Of a stretch of 64,000 bases of DNA, positions 1 through 9,459 are shown piece after piece; the stretch's first letter is position 1, and each line of letters starts with the position of its first letter. Origin of the DNA: Anaerolineaceae bacterium (GTDB lineage Bacteria > Chloroflexota > Anaerolineae > Aggregatilineales > Phototrophicaceae). The notes under the pieces were generated by a model. The model did no database searches and had not been told where the DNA came from. It worked only from the letters and a program-made list of their open reading frames with translations. The position numbers and the translations under genes are program-made. The stretch spans positions 2,108,001 through 2,172,000 of the forward strand of contig JACKCF010000001.1 in assembly GCA_020634165.1 (NCBI GenBank). The letters run 5' to 3'.

Positions 1-1385
1 GCCGCTGCGATGATAGCCTCATCACTGGCCTCGAAGGTGCCATAGGCGATATTCTCGCGCACCGTTCCATGGAACAGGAACACATCCTGGCTTACCAGAC
101 CAATCGCATCGCGCAGGTCTTTCATCTTGAGGTCACGCAGATCATGCCCATCCAGCAAAATCGCGCCTTTAGTAACTTCATACAGCCGCAAAATCAGCTT
201 GATGATCGTACTCTTGCCTGCACCTGTAGACCCGACGATTGCGGCTGTGTCTCCCGCCCCAATGGTAAAGTTCAGCCCCTTGATGACTTTAGCGCCGTTC
301 TTGTACTCAAAATACACATCGTCAAAGACGACTTCGCCTTTGACCTCGGCTGTCGGCAGGACCACATCACCGTCGAATAATTCCGTTTCAACATCCAGCA
401 GGTCCATAATGCGCGCTGTTGACGCCATCGCTCGCTGATACAGGTCGAAGGTTTCGCCGAGTGTTGTCAGCGGCCATAACAGGCGCTGCGTCATAAAGAC
501 CATCGTACTGTAAGCTGCGACGGCCAGCCCGCCTTGCAGCACCAGATTGCCGCCGAAGATCAATATCGCCAGGAACCCCGCCACAATCGCCATACGAATG
601 ATCGGCGTGAAGGCCGCACTCAGCACAATTGCGCGCCGATTATAGTGCTCATAGGCATGGCTTTCACTCCGAATCCGTTCGACCTCATGGTCTTCGGCAG
701 TAAAGCTCTTAATCGTCGTGATGCCGCTCAGATTATTGCTCAACTGGCTGTTGAGAATGCTGACCTGCTCACGAACGGCCCGATAACGGGGGCCAATCTG
801 CTTCTGGAACCACATCGAGCCGTAGATGATGACTGGCACAGGCATCAGGGCCATCCAGGCCACGCTCGGCGCCAGCATAAAAAATGCCGCGCTGATGACG
901 ATGACGGTTGTTGCTACCTGTAGCAGGCTGTTCGCGCCAATATCCAGAAAGCGCTCCAACTGGTTGACGTCGTCATTGATGATCGACATCAGACTGCCCG
1001 TGCTCTGGTCTTCAAAATAGGAAAGGTCGAGCGATTGCACATGCGCATATGTGCTGATGCGCAGTTCGTGCTCAATCGTCTGCGCCAGCCCACGCCAGAT
1101 CAGGCGGTTAAGGTAATCGAACAGCGATTCCAGTATCCAGATGATGAGCGTAATCACACCCAGCACCAGCAACTGTGTGAAGACATCCGGCACGCCTAAC
1201 CGTGCCAGCAGTGAATTTTGCTGTTCAACGACAATATCAACAGCCACGCCAATCAGGGCAGGCGGTGCCAGATCGACGATTTTGTTTAATATTGAAAAGA
1301 TGCTGGCGAAGATGACGCGCTTACGATGGTGCCGTGCATAACTAAGCAGGCGGACAAAGGGATGCTGTTTTGTTTTTTGGCTCAT
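1..1385 (-). CDS. ABC exporter half-transporter (membrane domain plus ATPase), 3' end beyond window
   Basis: Reading the minus strand from ATG at 1385 gives an open frame of about 461 codons that runs off the window edge. The first ~330 residues are a six-helix ABC_membrane domain of the MsbA/MdlB exporter type (QSLDLSYFEDQSTGSLMS, then an intracellular-loop region ending in AEDHEVERIRSES). The nucleotide-binding domain follows, with Walker A GSTGAGKST and Q-loop SQDVFLF. The ABC signature, Walker B and H-loop lie outside the window. Such proteins export lipids, peptides or drugs as homo- or heterodimers; the substrate cannot be told. A partner gene, if any, would lie to the left. It is divergent from the RND permease gene. 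Confidence 0.93.
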   Translation of the reverse strand, partial: MSQKTKQHPFVRLLSYARHHRKRVIFASIFSILNKIVDLAPPALIGVAVDIVVEQQNSLLARLGVPDVFTQLLVLGVITLIIWILESLFDYLNRLIWRGLAQTIEHELRISTYAHVQSLDLSYFEDQSTGSLMSIINDDVNQLERFLDIGANSLLQVATTVIVISAAFFMLAPSVAWMALMPVPVIIYGSMWFQKQIGPRYRAVREQVSILNSQLSNNLSGITTIKSFTAEDHEVERIRSESHAYEHYNRRAIVLSAAFTPIIRMAIVAGFLAILIFGGNLVLQGGLAVAAYSTMVFMTQRLLWPLTTLGETFDLYQRAMASTARIMDLLDVETELFDGDVVLPTAEVKGEVVFDDVYFEYKNGAKVIKGLNFTIGAGDTAAIVGSTGAGKSTIIKLILRLYEVTKGAILLDGHDLRDLKMKDLRDAIGLVSQDVFLFHGTVRENIAYGTFEASDEAIIAA

Positions 1386-1722
1386 AGGATGACGTCAACG
1401 ACTCTAGGCTTCCAGTTGATATGGTATTTATTGTAACGATTTCACAACTTCGCTATAGGTCCACTGCCACCGGATCGCATGAGAATTCCATGATCTACAT
1501 TGTTCTGCCTAGTCGGCAGGTGTAATATACTTTTGGGATTGTGGAAGCATAAACAACTTCATTCTATCTAATGGGATGATGCACGGTACGATGTCTGTCT
1601 TCATCGGTTCATAGTCTGCTTTCGCGTATAACGTCGCAAACTACTGCTGGTAGGATTGCGTTTTTTGATTTTCCCAACAGCAATCTGCTGATAATCGCCC
1701 CCTTATAAGGAGAGATGCCTTA
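1386..1722. other. Intergenic region between divergent transporter genes
   Basis: This 337-base stretch separates the ABC exporter (minus) from the RND permease (plus). I see no convincing ORF, tRNA or riboswitch fold. It must hold both promoters, but no clean -35/-10 pair stood out. A good ribosome binding site (AAGGAGAG, 1707-1714) sits 8 bases before the RND start codon. Confidence 0.5.
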
Positions 1723-4700
1723 ATGCGTTGGCTATTCGATCTGATTACACGGTTGTCGGTTCGCTTCCGGCTCGTGACCTTTGCACTGGTGATCTTGCTG
1801 ATGGTCCTGGGTGGGGTAGCTGCCTCGGAACTTCAGCAGGAGTTGTTGCCCCCGGTAGAGTTCCCGCAGACGATCATTCTCGCCCAGGTCTCTGGCATGA
1901 CCAGCGATCAGGTGCGCAACATCGTCACACAGCGTCTTGAATCTGAACTCGATACCATCCCTGAAATCGTTAACATCGAATCGACGACGACGGGGTCCTT
2001 TGGCGCGATCATCATCGCCCGCAACGATTTCGGCCAGGACCAGCAGCGCCTGCAAGACGAAATTCGTCATGCCTTCGACAATGTATGGTTCCCGCGCCGC
2101 TCAATCAGACCAGCCGAGGGCCAGGATGTATTGGCATTCTCCACCGCACTTCTCTCAGAATTGCCTGGTGATGTCCTCATTTATCTTTCGGCGCGTAATG
2201 CCAATTTGCCATTCCAGCTATCGCCGGAAGTCTGGCAAACACTCAACGATGACGCATTCAATAGCCTCGTTGGTTATCTCGCCAACCAGACCGAGCAGAG
2301 TGGTAACGCCGAAAAGACGGCTCTTCAACGCCTGATCGAACAAGAGCTTCTCCCGCAGTTAGAAAACGAAGCCCTTGTTGCCAGCGTTCAGCTTGGCGGT
2401 GGCCAGACCCTCCCCGGTGAAGGCGTCGCCCAGGTCGAGCTTGACGAAACAGCCGCAGAAACTCAGGAGAGCCAGCCACTTTTGTTGGCGCTGACGCCTG
2501 AAGTGCGTGCAGTCATTATGGAGCGCTTTGGCTTGTCCTCACTGACAGCCGAATCGGTTGCCGGACTCGATCTGGCATCTCCTGACGTGCCAACGGCAGC
2601 GCCGCAGCTTCCCGAAAGCTGGCAATATCCTGGCTTCAACACAGCCCAGGACCTCCGTGAAATGACGACGCTTACCCGCTCATTGGGCGATGTCTTCAAC
2701 CAGCTTTATGAAAATGGTGAAATTACAGGTGCGCTCGGTCAGACCGATGATCTCACGCCCGAAGATGTCACTCAGCTTCTGGAAATCGACCCGACCCTGA
2801 TTAATGCCCTCAACAGTGACCAGATCGCGGCCCTTCCGGCGGATGTTTTTGCTGTGCTGCCTGATGACTTTGTTGACGGCCTCGATGGTTTCACCCGTGA
2901 TGAACTGGCTGCTGCCGCTCTGGCGACCAGCCTGACAGGCGAATCCGTCGTTGAGCCGGAAGACCTGCCAAGCGCATGGCGCATTCAGCCGCCGCAGATC
3001 ATCACCTTTAGCTTTGCCGATTTGCCGCTGGCGACCTTCAGCATCTACAGCACCAACGAGGTTGTCGCCACCGAATCTGTCGATCCTTCGACCGACGCAT
3101 CAACAGCAGCTACCGATGATTCCCAGACGGATAATACGACCGAAACACAGCGCCCGGATTATCCCGAAGGCCCAGAACTACCCGCGCTGTATGCCTTAAT
3201 GGGGCAGTTCTTTGGAACCGAACTCGATACAGCCGACGACCTGCTATATATCCAGCCAAGCGGCGCTATCGCTGAACAATTTGGCGTATCGACCTTTACC
3301 GCGTCTGGTTTTTTCAATGCGCTGGTCCTGATTGGCGATAACTTCAGCACCATCAGCCAGAATCCTGGCGCCGATAGCGACCTGCCAGAGATCAACATCG
3401 CCGAGTTTGCGCCCGCGCTCAATGAATGTGGTGTTGGCTTGATCCAGGTCACCAGTGGCGATTTCAACATTGCCGAAACCGTCATTGGCTGTATTTCTGC
3501 TGATGCAGTTTCCTTTATTATGGAACAAGACCCTGAATTCATTTCATCGCTGAATGCCCAGGCTATCGGTTACTTCTCGCCGGAAGTGCTCGCGCTCGAT
3601 GGTATTTCGCCGCCGTTGGGCGATGTCTGGTCAACCCTGACAGGTCAGCCTCAGTTTGCCAACGCGCCTCTCGCCACCGCCGATGACCTGCTGGCTTTGG
3701 GTGGCGGTAGCGCCGCATCTGTCCTCGATCTCATCAATGACAGCATACCGGAACGTTTTGCCGGCTACGAAGTTCGCCTGTTCGATAGCCTGTCGCCTTC
3801 GCTCATTGCCTATTTTGTCGCCAATGAATCCGATTTCTACAGCGAATTAGAGCCACAAGTTCTGCTCAAGCTCTCACCGCAGGTCCTGTCTGAACTGCCA
3901 GATGATGTTGTGGCCACGCTTGACGCTGATACTGCCGCTCAGGTAGCGGCGATTGCCTCCGGCGAACAGCCCTCGGCTGCCCAGGAGTTGAGCGACTTAT
4001 ACACTGCCAATAACGTAATTGCACCGACAGACCCCGATGCGCCGCTGTTAGGCGAGACGTGGCAGTCCATTGTGCAATACATTCCTGGTGTTGATGCTCT
4101 GGACAATGCATCTGACCTCATACGCTATGTCGGCGTGATTGACCCACCAGCGGAATTCATGAACTCATTCCTGAGTGGGCAGGGGGCTTCACTGGCACCT
4201 GCGCTCATCGGTGAGATGACCATTGAGGCGATGGATTACATTGCTGAACGTGATGATACATTCCTGACAGGCTTGGAACCCGCTACATTGCAGTTGCTCC
4301 AGCCTGAGGTGCTTGCGGCCTTGCCGGATGCCATTCAGGAACGTGCCACAGCCAGCGAAGTTTTCATCCCAACCACCCAGGTGACGCGCACCAATGGCGC
4401 TTCCAGCCTGCTGGTGACAGTCTTTAAGCCCAGTGACGCCAACACCGTCGAAGCCTACTACGCTGTCCGCAGAATCGTGGATGCAGTCAACGAGGGCAAT
4501 CCGGATATTGGTGTCATCACTGCTTTTGAACAGAGCAGCTTCATTGAGGAATCCATCAGCGGTGTCGTCCGTGAAGGTAGCCTGGGGGCTTTCTTCGCTA
4601 TCATCAACATCCTGATCTTCCTCAGTGGTGGCATCTGGGGACGCAGTGGCCGTGCCATTGTCGGTGCCATTATCGTGGCCCTGTCAGTCGGCTTCCTGCT

Positions 4701-6663
4701 GCTGAATATCTCCGCCTTCAGTGATGCCGCCAACGGCGATCTTGGGCTGGCCTGGGACCTTGCCGATCCGCTCCTGCGCTTCATCGGCATAGTTGGCATT
4801 ATCGCTGGCATCGCCATCATCGTCTGGCCTGGTAAATTGCCTTATCCGGCTTGGCGCAGCACAGTGGTGATCGGCATCAGCATCCCGCTGTCAATCCTGA
4901 TGGCCCTCATCCTGATGAAGTGGCTGCCATTTGCGGAACTCACCCTCAACATCATGACGCTTTCCGGCCTGACCGTTGCTATTGGCCGTGTCGTCGATGA
5001 CTCCATTGTGGTTCTTGAAAATATCTATCGTGAAATTGAACGCGGTGTCGATAAGCGCGAAGCCATCATTGGCGGTACGCGCGATGTGTCCGTCGCCATC
5101 TTCTCCGCGACGGTCATCGCGGTGGTCGTGTTCCTGCCGCTGGGTCTGACAGGCGGCATCGTCGGCGAAGTCTTCCTGCCATTTGGCCTTGCCGTGACCT
5201 ACGCACTGGCTGGCTCGTTCATCGTCGCCATTACCGTTGTGCCCGCTTTGGCGTCCATCTTCATCTCAACCGATGAAATCCACGAGGAACAGGAAACGTG
5301 GTTTGAACGTCTGTATGTGCCGTCGCTCAAATTCGCGCTTTCTTCCCAGGCAACCCGCTGGGGGCTGATCCTGATTGCCTTCGCGTCGATTGCCGTGAGT
5401 GGCCTGTTGCTTGCGACGCGCCCCGTCACCTTCCTCCCGGATTTTGGCGAGCCTCAGATTACCATCGATGTCAGCCTGCCAGATGGCACATCCATATTGG
5501 AGACAAACCGCCTCGCGTCTCAAATGGCGTCTGCGATTCAGGAGATCATCCCTGAAGATGAGCGTGGAGCAATCAGCGAGGAAGTTGGTGGGGGTGGCTT
5601 CAACTTTGAAGCGCTGTTTGGTGGTTCTGGCGTTTCTGAAAATATCGCCAACATCGCGATACGTGGGTTGTCGTCTGCCGAAGTAGCTGATGAATACGTC
5701 CCGGCACTGCGTGAACGAGCCGTCCAGATCTTTGGTGAGGACAATGTCACAGTCTCGGCAGGGAGCCTCACCAGTGAAGGCTTCAGCGGCTTTGAAATCG
5801 TTGTTTCCGGTCCCGATCAGGCTGTCCTTGAGGAATTGGACTCGGTCATCATCGAAACCCTGAATGGCATCCAAGGCATCACCAATGTTGAGAGTAACCT
5901 GTCTGCCGCTGCGGCTGCTGACGCAGGCGATCAGGGTGAGCCAACCTACATCCGCATCGACCAGAAACCGGCCCTCAGCTACAGTGCCGAACTGGAAACA
6001 GAAGATACCATCGGCCTGACGCAGAAAGCCCTCGATGTGCTGTCGACCGAGCTTGAACTGCCGGAAGGCGTAACAGTCAGCCAGGGCTTTGACAGTCAGA
6101 TTCAGACCGAAGGCTTTGCAGGCCTGGGTGTGGCGATTCTCATTGCTTTGGTGCTGATCGTCGTCATTCTGATCGTTGTATTTGGCTCACCAGTGCTCTG
6201 GGTCGCGATCATCTTCAGCGTGATCGTTGCGCCAGTGGGTGCCGCCATCGCCTTGACGCTCACCAATCGCGTACTGGGTATCTCGGCCATGATCGGTATG
6301 CTCATGCTCCTGGGTCTGGTGATTACCAACGCCATCGTGCTCATCGACCGCGTCAACTCTAACCGCAGCGAGCGTGGTATGGGTCTTTACGACGCCCTTG
6401 TAGAAGCTGGTGCACGTCGCCTGCGCCCAATCCTGATGACCACTATTGCGACCATCATCGCCCTGATTCCGCTGTCACTGGGTCTGTCGGAAGGCGCCAT
6501 CATTGCTAAGGAACTCGGCACCGTCGTGATCGGTGGCGTACTCAGCAGCATGCTCCTGACGCTGGTCGTCACGCCGGTTGTCTACCATGAACTTACCAGG
6601 CTCATGGACGTCATTCGTGGTCGCGGCAGCAGCCAACCAACCGTAGAAGAAAAAACCAAGTAG
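1723..6663 (+). CDS. Giant RND-family efflux permease with ~700-residue periplasmic insert
   Basis: At 1646 residues this is about 600 longer than AcrB-type permeases (~1050). TM1 is near residues 14-34. A porter-like segment follows to ~140, then a non-RND insert to ~870. The porter fold resumes at EVFIPTTQVTR and leads into TM2. TM4 keeps the proton-relay motif GRVVDDSIVVLEN with D1092 and D1093. The second half (from ~1230) has the usual porter subdomains (FLPDFGEP) and a TM bundle including GLVITNAIVLIDRVN. Two additional hydrophobic segments lie between TM2 and TM3. The insert holds at least four related helical repeats (about 349-387, 596-630, 695-735, 837-875) with the pattern E.DP.f...L....l..l.PeVlaaLPdd. 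No membrane-fusion protein gene is adjacent. It probably exports a lipid or hydrophobic compound; the substrate is unknown. Confidence 0.93.
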   Translation: MRWLFDLITRLSVRFRLVTFALVILLMVLGGVAASELQQELLPPVEFPQTIILAQVSGMTSDQVRNIVTQRLESELDTIPEIVNIESTTTGSFGAIIIARNDFGQDQQRLQDEIRHAFDNVWFPRRSIRPAEGQDVLAFSTALLSELPGDVLIYLSARNANLPFQLSPEVWQTLNDDAFNSLVGYLANQTEQSGNAEKTALQRLIEQELLPQLENEALVASVQLGGGQTLPGEGVAQVELDETAAETQESQPLLLALTPEVRAVIMERFGLSSLTAESVAGLDLASPDVPTAAPQLPESWQYPGFNTAQDLREMTTLTRSLGDVFNQLYENGEITGALGQTDDLTPEDVTQLLEIDPTLINALNSDQIAALPADVFAVLPDDFVDGLDGFTRDELAAAALATSLTGESVVEPEDLPSAWRIQPPQIITFSFADLPLATFSIYSTNEVVATESVDPSTDASTAATDDSQTDNTTETQRPDYPEGPELPALYALMGQFFGTELDTADDLLYIQPSGAIAEQFGVSTFTASGFFNALVLIGDNFSTISQNPGADSDLPEINIAEFAPALNECGVGLIQVTSGDFNIAETVIGCISADAVSFIMEQDPEFISSLNAQAIGYFSPEVLALDGISPPLGDVWSTLTGQPQFANAPLATADDLLALGGGSAASVLDLINDSIPERFAGYEVRLFDSLSPSLIAYFVANESDFYSELEPQVLLKLSPQVLSELPDDVVATLDADTAAQVAAIASGEQPSAAQELSDLYTANNVIAPTDPDAPLLGETWQSIVQYIPGVDALDNASDLIRYVGVIDPPAEFMNSFLSGQGASLAPALIGEMTIEAMDYIAERDDTFLTGLEPATLQLLQPEVLAALPDAIQERATASEVFIPTTQVTRTNGASSLLVTVFKPSDANTVEAYYAVRRIVDAVNEGNPDIGVITAFEQSSFIEESISGVVREGSLGAFFAIINILIFLSGGIWGRSGRAIVGAIIVALSVGFLLLNISAFSDAANGDLGLAWDLADPLLRFIGIVGIIAGIAIIVWPGKLPYPAWRSTVVIGISIPLSILMALILMKWLPFAELTLNIMTLSGLTVAIGRVVDDSIVVLENIYREIERGVDKREAIIGGTRDVSVAIFSATVIAVVVFLPLGLTGGIVGEVFLPFGLAVTYALAGSFIVAITVVPALASIFISTDEIHEEQETWFERLYVPSLKFALSSQATRWGLILIAFASIAVSGLLLATRPVTFLPDFGEPQITIDVSLPDGTSILETNRLASQMASAIQEIIPEDERGAISEEVGGGGFNFEALFGGSGVSENIANIAIRGLSSAEVADEYVPALRERAVQIFGEDNVTVSAGSLTSEGFSGFEIVVSGPDQAVLEELDSVIIETLNGIQGITNVESNLSAAAAADAGDQGEPTYIRIDQKPALSYSAELETEDTIGLTQKALDVLSTELELPEGVTVSQGFDSQIQTEGFAGLGVAILIALVLIVVILIVVFGSPVLWVAIIFSVIVAPVGAAIALTLTNRVLGISAMIGMLMLLGLVITNAIVLIDRVNSNRSERGMGLYDALVEAGARRLRPILMTTIATIIALIPLSLGLSEGAIIAKELGTVVIGGVLSSMLLTLVVTPVVYHELTRLMDVIRGRGSSQPTVEEKTK

Positions 6664-6686
6664 GGCAGCCTGCGAGGTGCATAAAC

Positions 6687-6714
6687 AAAAAGAGGGCCAT
6701 GTGGCCCTCTTTTC
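6687..6714. terminator. Bidirectional rho-independent terminator
   Basis: An inverted repeat with arm AGAGGGCCA and a 2-base loop is flanked by an A-run on the left and a T-run on the right. It can therefore end both the RND gene (plus) and the convergent alpha-oxoamine synthase gene (minus, stop at 6735). Confidence 0.85.
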
Positions 6715-6734
6715 AATTTGAGTGAAGTAGCGCT

Positions 6735-7934
6735 CTATGCCAGGTTTTGCGCTGGAATCAGATCTAGGTCAATGCCAACCTTTTTGAAGCCAGCCAGCGC
6801 GCGGTCCAGGTGTTCGCGGGTATGGGTGGCGGTGTAGCTCGTCCGCAGCAGCGATCCATTCGGTGGGGTCGCCGGAGGAACAACCGGATTGGTGTAGACA
6901 CCCGCCTCAATCAGTGCGCGCCAGGTCAGGCCCGTCTTAAATTTGTCGCCAATGATGATCGGAATAATCGGAGTGTTGCTGTTGGCGGTGTCGTAGCCCA
7001 GTTCTTTCAGGTGCATACGCATGTAATCAGCATTATCCCATACGCGGGCGACATGCTCCGGCTCATTTTCAATGATGTCGAGCGCGGCCAGCACAGCGGC
7101 TGCGTTCGGTGCAGGCAGCGCCGCCGAGAAAATCAGCGAGCGGGCATGGTGCTGAATATAATCCATGACATCCGCATCACCAGCGATAAAGCCGCCTATG
7201 GAAGCGAAACTCTTGCTGAATGTGCCCATCATCAGGTCAACATCGTCTGTGATGTTATAGTGCGCCAATGTGCCGCGCCCTTGTCCAGTGACGCCGACGC
7301 CGTGCGCATCATCAACCATGAGGCGTGTTTTGTGTGCCTTACAGATTTCAACGATTTCTGGCAGTGGCGCGATGTCACCACCCATGCTGTAGACGCCATC
7401 GACGATGACCAGCTTGGCGGCATCTTCCGGCAAATTGCTGAGGACACGCTCCAGATCATCCAGATCGTTATGCTTAAAGCGCTTAAGTTCCCCGCGCGAG
7501 AGCATCGCACCATCGACGATGCAGGCATGGGCATCCTTGTCGAGGATGGCATACTCACCCTTGCCAACAATTGCGGAAATCGCGCCTAAATTGGCCTGAT
7601 AACCTGTCGAAAAGACGAGCGCGGCTTCTTTGCCCACGAATTTCGCCAGTCGGCGCTCAAGTTCAAGATGCAGTTCCAGCGTACCATTAAGGAAGCGCGA
7701 ACCAGTGACACTTGTTCCGAAGCGCGCCAGTGCCTCCGCGGCAGCCTGACGTACGCGCGGATCAGTTGTCAGGCCCAGGTAATTATTGGAACCAAGCATG
7801 ACCACGTCTTTGCCCTCAAATGTGGCCGTTGTCCCTTCTGAATCACTAAGCGCACGAAAGTAAGGGTAAATCCCCATCTCGCGTGCTTCCTGGGCAAGTG
7901 TAAAAGTGCCAAGTTTGTCGAATAAGTCAGCCAC
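6735..7934 (-). CDS. PLP-dependent alpha-oxoamine synthase, serine palmitoyltransferase-like
   Basis: 399 residues, the full length of the alpha-oxoamine synthase family (KBL, BioF, SPT), which condenses an amino acid with an acyl-CoA and releases CO2. The PLP lysine is K241 in MMGTFSKSFASIGGF. D209 and H211 lie in VDDAHGVG, and GSNNYLGL is near residue 48. The N-terminal GIYPYFRAL and the C-terminal LLRTSYTATHT resemble Bacteroidetes serine palmitoyltransferases, as remembered, more than E. coli Kbl (TLGKALGG). No tdh or bio gene is adjacent, so context does not support threonine catabolism or biotin synthesis. I favour an SPT-like or generic AOS call. It is monocistronic and ends at a shared terminator. 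Confidence 0.88.
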   Translation of the reverse strand: MADLFDKLGTFTLAQEAREMGIYPYFRALSDSEGTTATFEGKDVVMLGSNNYLGLTTDPRVRQAAAEALARFGTSVTGSRFLNGTLELHLELERRLAKFVGKEAALVFSTGYQANLGAISAIVGKGEYAILDKDAHACIVDGAMLSRGELKRFKHNDLDDLERVLSNLPEDAAKLVIVDGVYSMGGDIAPLPEIVEICKAHKTRLMVDDAHGVGVTGQGRGTLAHYNITDDVDLMMGTFSKSFASIGGFIAGDADVMDYIQHHARSLIFSAALPAPNAAAVLAALDIIENEPEHVARVWDNADYMRMHLKELGYDTANSNTPIIPIIIGDKFKTGLTWRALIEAGVYTNPVVPPATPPNGSLLRTSYTATHTREHLDRALAGFKKVGIDLDLIPAQNLA

Positions 7935-8147
7935 TGACGTGCTCCTGAAGTGTCTAGTCTAGATGTCAACCTGTCTTGTAAACCAAGTCGGGATCATCGA
8001 CCCAGAGAGAGGTAGTACAGGGGTGATGCTTGTGATAGATTGACAATACCGAGAATTTGCTCATTGATTAGGTAGTTTAGCAGTATTTATAGGGTTTAAC
8101 AACGACTTAGTTCTTCCATAAAAACCCTTAAAGTTTCGTTTCGTTAC

Positions 8148-8177
8148 TTGCAGTTCATGGACTGCATCAGTTAAAAT
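8148..8177 (+). promoter_or_regulatory. Candidate sigma70-type promoter for the 8221 gene
   Basis: TTGCAG (8148-8153) and TAAAAT (8172-8177) are separated by 18 bases, about 43 bases before the start codon of the small membrane protein. Confidence 0.4.
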
Positions 8178-8220
8178 GACCCCATTGGTGTGCACAAGTT
8201 TGCTGAATCAGGAGTAATTC

Positions 8221-8469
8221 ATGTCATCACTTAACTTAAAGCGGCTGTTTGTTGTAGTTTTGTCCCAGCTCATCGGCGCGCTTGTGACGTTCCTTATCAT
8301 CACAGTCGGCTTTGATAGCCTTTATCTGTTCACGTCAATTCAGACGCCCCAGAGCGTATCGATTCAGGAATATGGCTATATCTACTTTGCCGTGACCTCA
8401 ATTCCGATTGGCATCATCGTGATGATTTGGATGGATCGCTTCCTGGAAACCAAAATCCTGCCTGACTAG
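8221..8469 (+). CDS. Small two-helix membrane protein, unknown function
   Basis: 82 residues with two predicted transmembrane helices, about 8-28 (VVVLSQLIGALVTFLIITVG) and 52-71 (IYFAVTSIPIGIIVMIWMD). The loop between them is short and polar. Caggag lies 7-8 bases before ATG, a candidate promoter lies upstream and a terminator follows, so it looks like a genuine single-gene transcript. I do not recognise the family. It is convergent with the polysaccharide deacetylase gene. Confidence 0.75.
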   Translation: MSSLNLKRLFVVVLSQLIGALVTFLIITVGFDSLYLFTSIQTPQSVSIQEYGYIYFAVTSIPIGIIVMIWMDRFLETKILPD

Positions 8470-8498
8470 AAAATTTTCACAGGACTGGTAGAAAAACA

Positions 8499-8525
8499 GC
8501 CCGACATATGTCGGGTTTTATTTTG
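8499..8525. terminator. Rho-independent terminator
   Basis: A perfect palindrome with arm CCCGACAT (8500-8515) is followed by TTTTATTTTG. It ends the small membrane protein transcript. The A-rich left flank means it may also act on the opposite strand. Confidence 0.8.
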
Positions 8526-8567
8526 ATTAGTGACTTCGCATAGTCATTATAGAATCTACAGATGGGT

Positions 8568-9374
8568 TTATCTTTGTGCCCGTGTGACGTTCAGTATTTG
8601 TGCCAGACCCGGCACACCTGTCTCTGGGGTAATTCTTAAGCGTGTCATCTCGTGATAATTATCGCTGGTATGGTAGGCACCTGGCATCGTCGTCACTGTC
8701 CTTGAAAGATAAGTTGTCTCCATAAAGGACAAGGTTGTCTGATCATATCGTCCCATCGGATAGGCCAGGGTGACGGGTGTCGTTCCCAGGTGCTGTTCGA
8801 TACTCTCCACACTTCCCATAATCTCATACACCAGAAAATCATAATCCCGATGCGATAAATCAGCATGATTCTTCGTATGAGGTTCGATGTCCATTCCCTG
8901 GTTTTGCAGGTCTTGGATCTGTTGCCAGTTCATGTATCCTGCTCGATTGTTATCTGCAAACGACGTAATGACGTAAAAAGTCCCCTTAAACCCGAACTGG
9001 TTGAGGATCGGTGCGACTGTCACATAATGGTCGATGTAGCCATCATCAAACGTCAGAATGATCGGATTAGGTGGTAATGGCGTACCGTAGCGCAGGGCTT
9101 CATCAAGATCAGCCATCGAAATCGACTGGTGGTTGGTCACTCGCAGATAATTGATATGCTCATAAAACTGATGTGGAGAAACAGTTAAGCCCATCCGTAG
9201 CTCATCGGCATCGGATGGTAACTCACCAACGTAGTGATACATCAGAATCGGCGTATAGATTCGCCTAAGCGTGCCATCGTTGATGTAAGTTTCATCAGAT
9301 TGTGTTCTGGCTGGCACAGCTATCAGGCTAGTCAGCAACAGAATAACGAACCAGTATTTACTTCGCATAGTCAT
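8568..9374 (-). CDS. Secreted polysaccharide deacetylase (CE4/NodB fold)
   Basis: 268 residues. An N-terminal signal peptide (MRSKYWFVILLLTSLIAVPA) indicates export. The NodB domain covers roughly residues 40-268. Motif 1 is LTFDDGYIDHY (catalytic base and metal Asp), motif 2 is HTKNH (metal His pair) and motif 3 is AYPMGRYDQ. Family members remove N-acetyl groups from peptidoglycan, chitin-like or biofilm polysaccharides; which substrate applies here is not visible. The start could be the second ATG (9368). The gene is divergent from the mevalonate operon with only 85 bases between, so both promoters share that gap. Confidence 0.92.
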   Translation of the reverse strand: MTMRSKYWFVILLLTSLIAVPARTQSDETYINDGTLRRIYTPILMYHYVGELPSDADELRMGLTVSPHQFYEHINYLRVTNHQSISMADLDEALRYGTPLPPNPIILTFDDGYIDHYVTVAPILNQFGFKGTFYVITSFADNNRAGYMNWQQIQDLQNQGMDIEPHTKNHADLSHRDYDFLVYEIMGSVESIEQHLGTTPVTLAYPMGRYDQTTLSFMETTYLSRTVTTMPGAYHTSDNYHEMTRLRITPETGVPGLAQILNVTRAQR

Positions 9375-9417
9375 GAGTCAAATAAGACCTCAATGAATAT
9401 TGTTCGATAATTCACAA

Positions 9418-9436
9418 CATGAGAGCTTTTGACAGC
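9418..9436 (+). repeat. 19-bp motif, copy 1, upstream of the mevalonate operon
   Basis: CATGAGAGCTTTTGACAGC lies 24 bases before the HMGR start codon. A copy with a single mismatch is at 13047-13065, just after the thiolase-like gene. Confidence 0.5.
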
Positions 9437-9459
9437 CTATCTATGATATACCCCACTGC

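Noticed and set aside
5266..5874. 202-codon open frame on the minus strand inside the RND gene
   Set aside because: It is antisense to a strongly conserved porter region, lacks a ribosome site and has no recognisable protein features; it is a shadow of the plus-strand coding sequence.
6810..7589. 259-codon plus-strand frame opposite the alpha-oxoamine synthase
   Set aside because: The minus-strand protein has intact PLP motifs across the same interval; the plus frame has no family resemblance.
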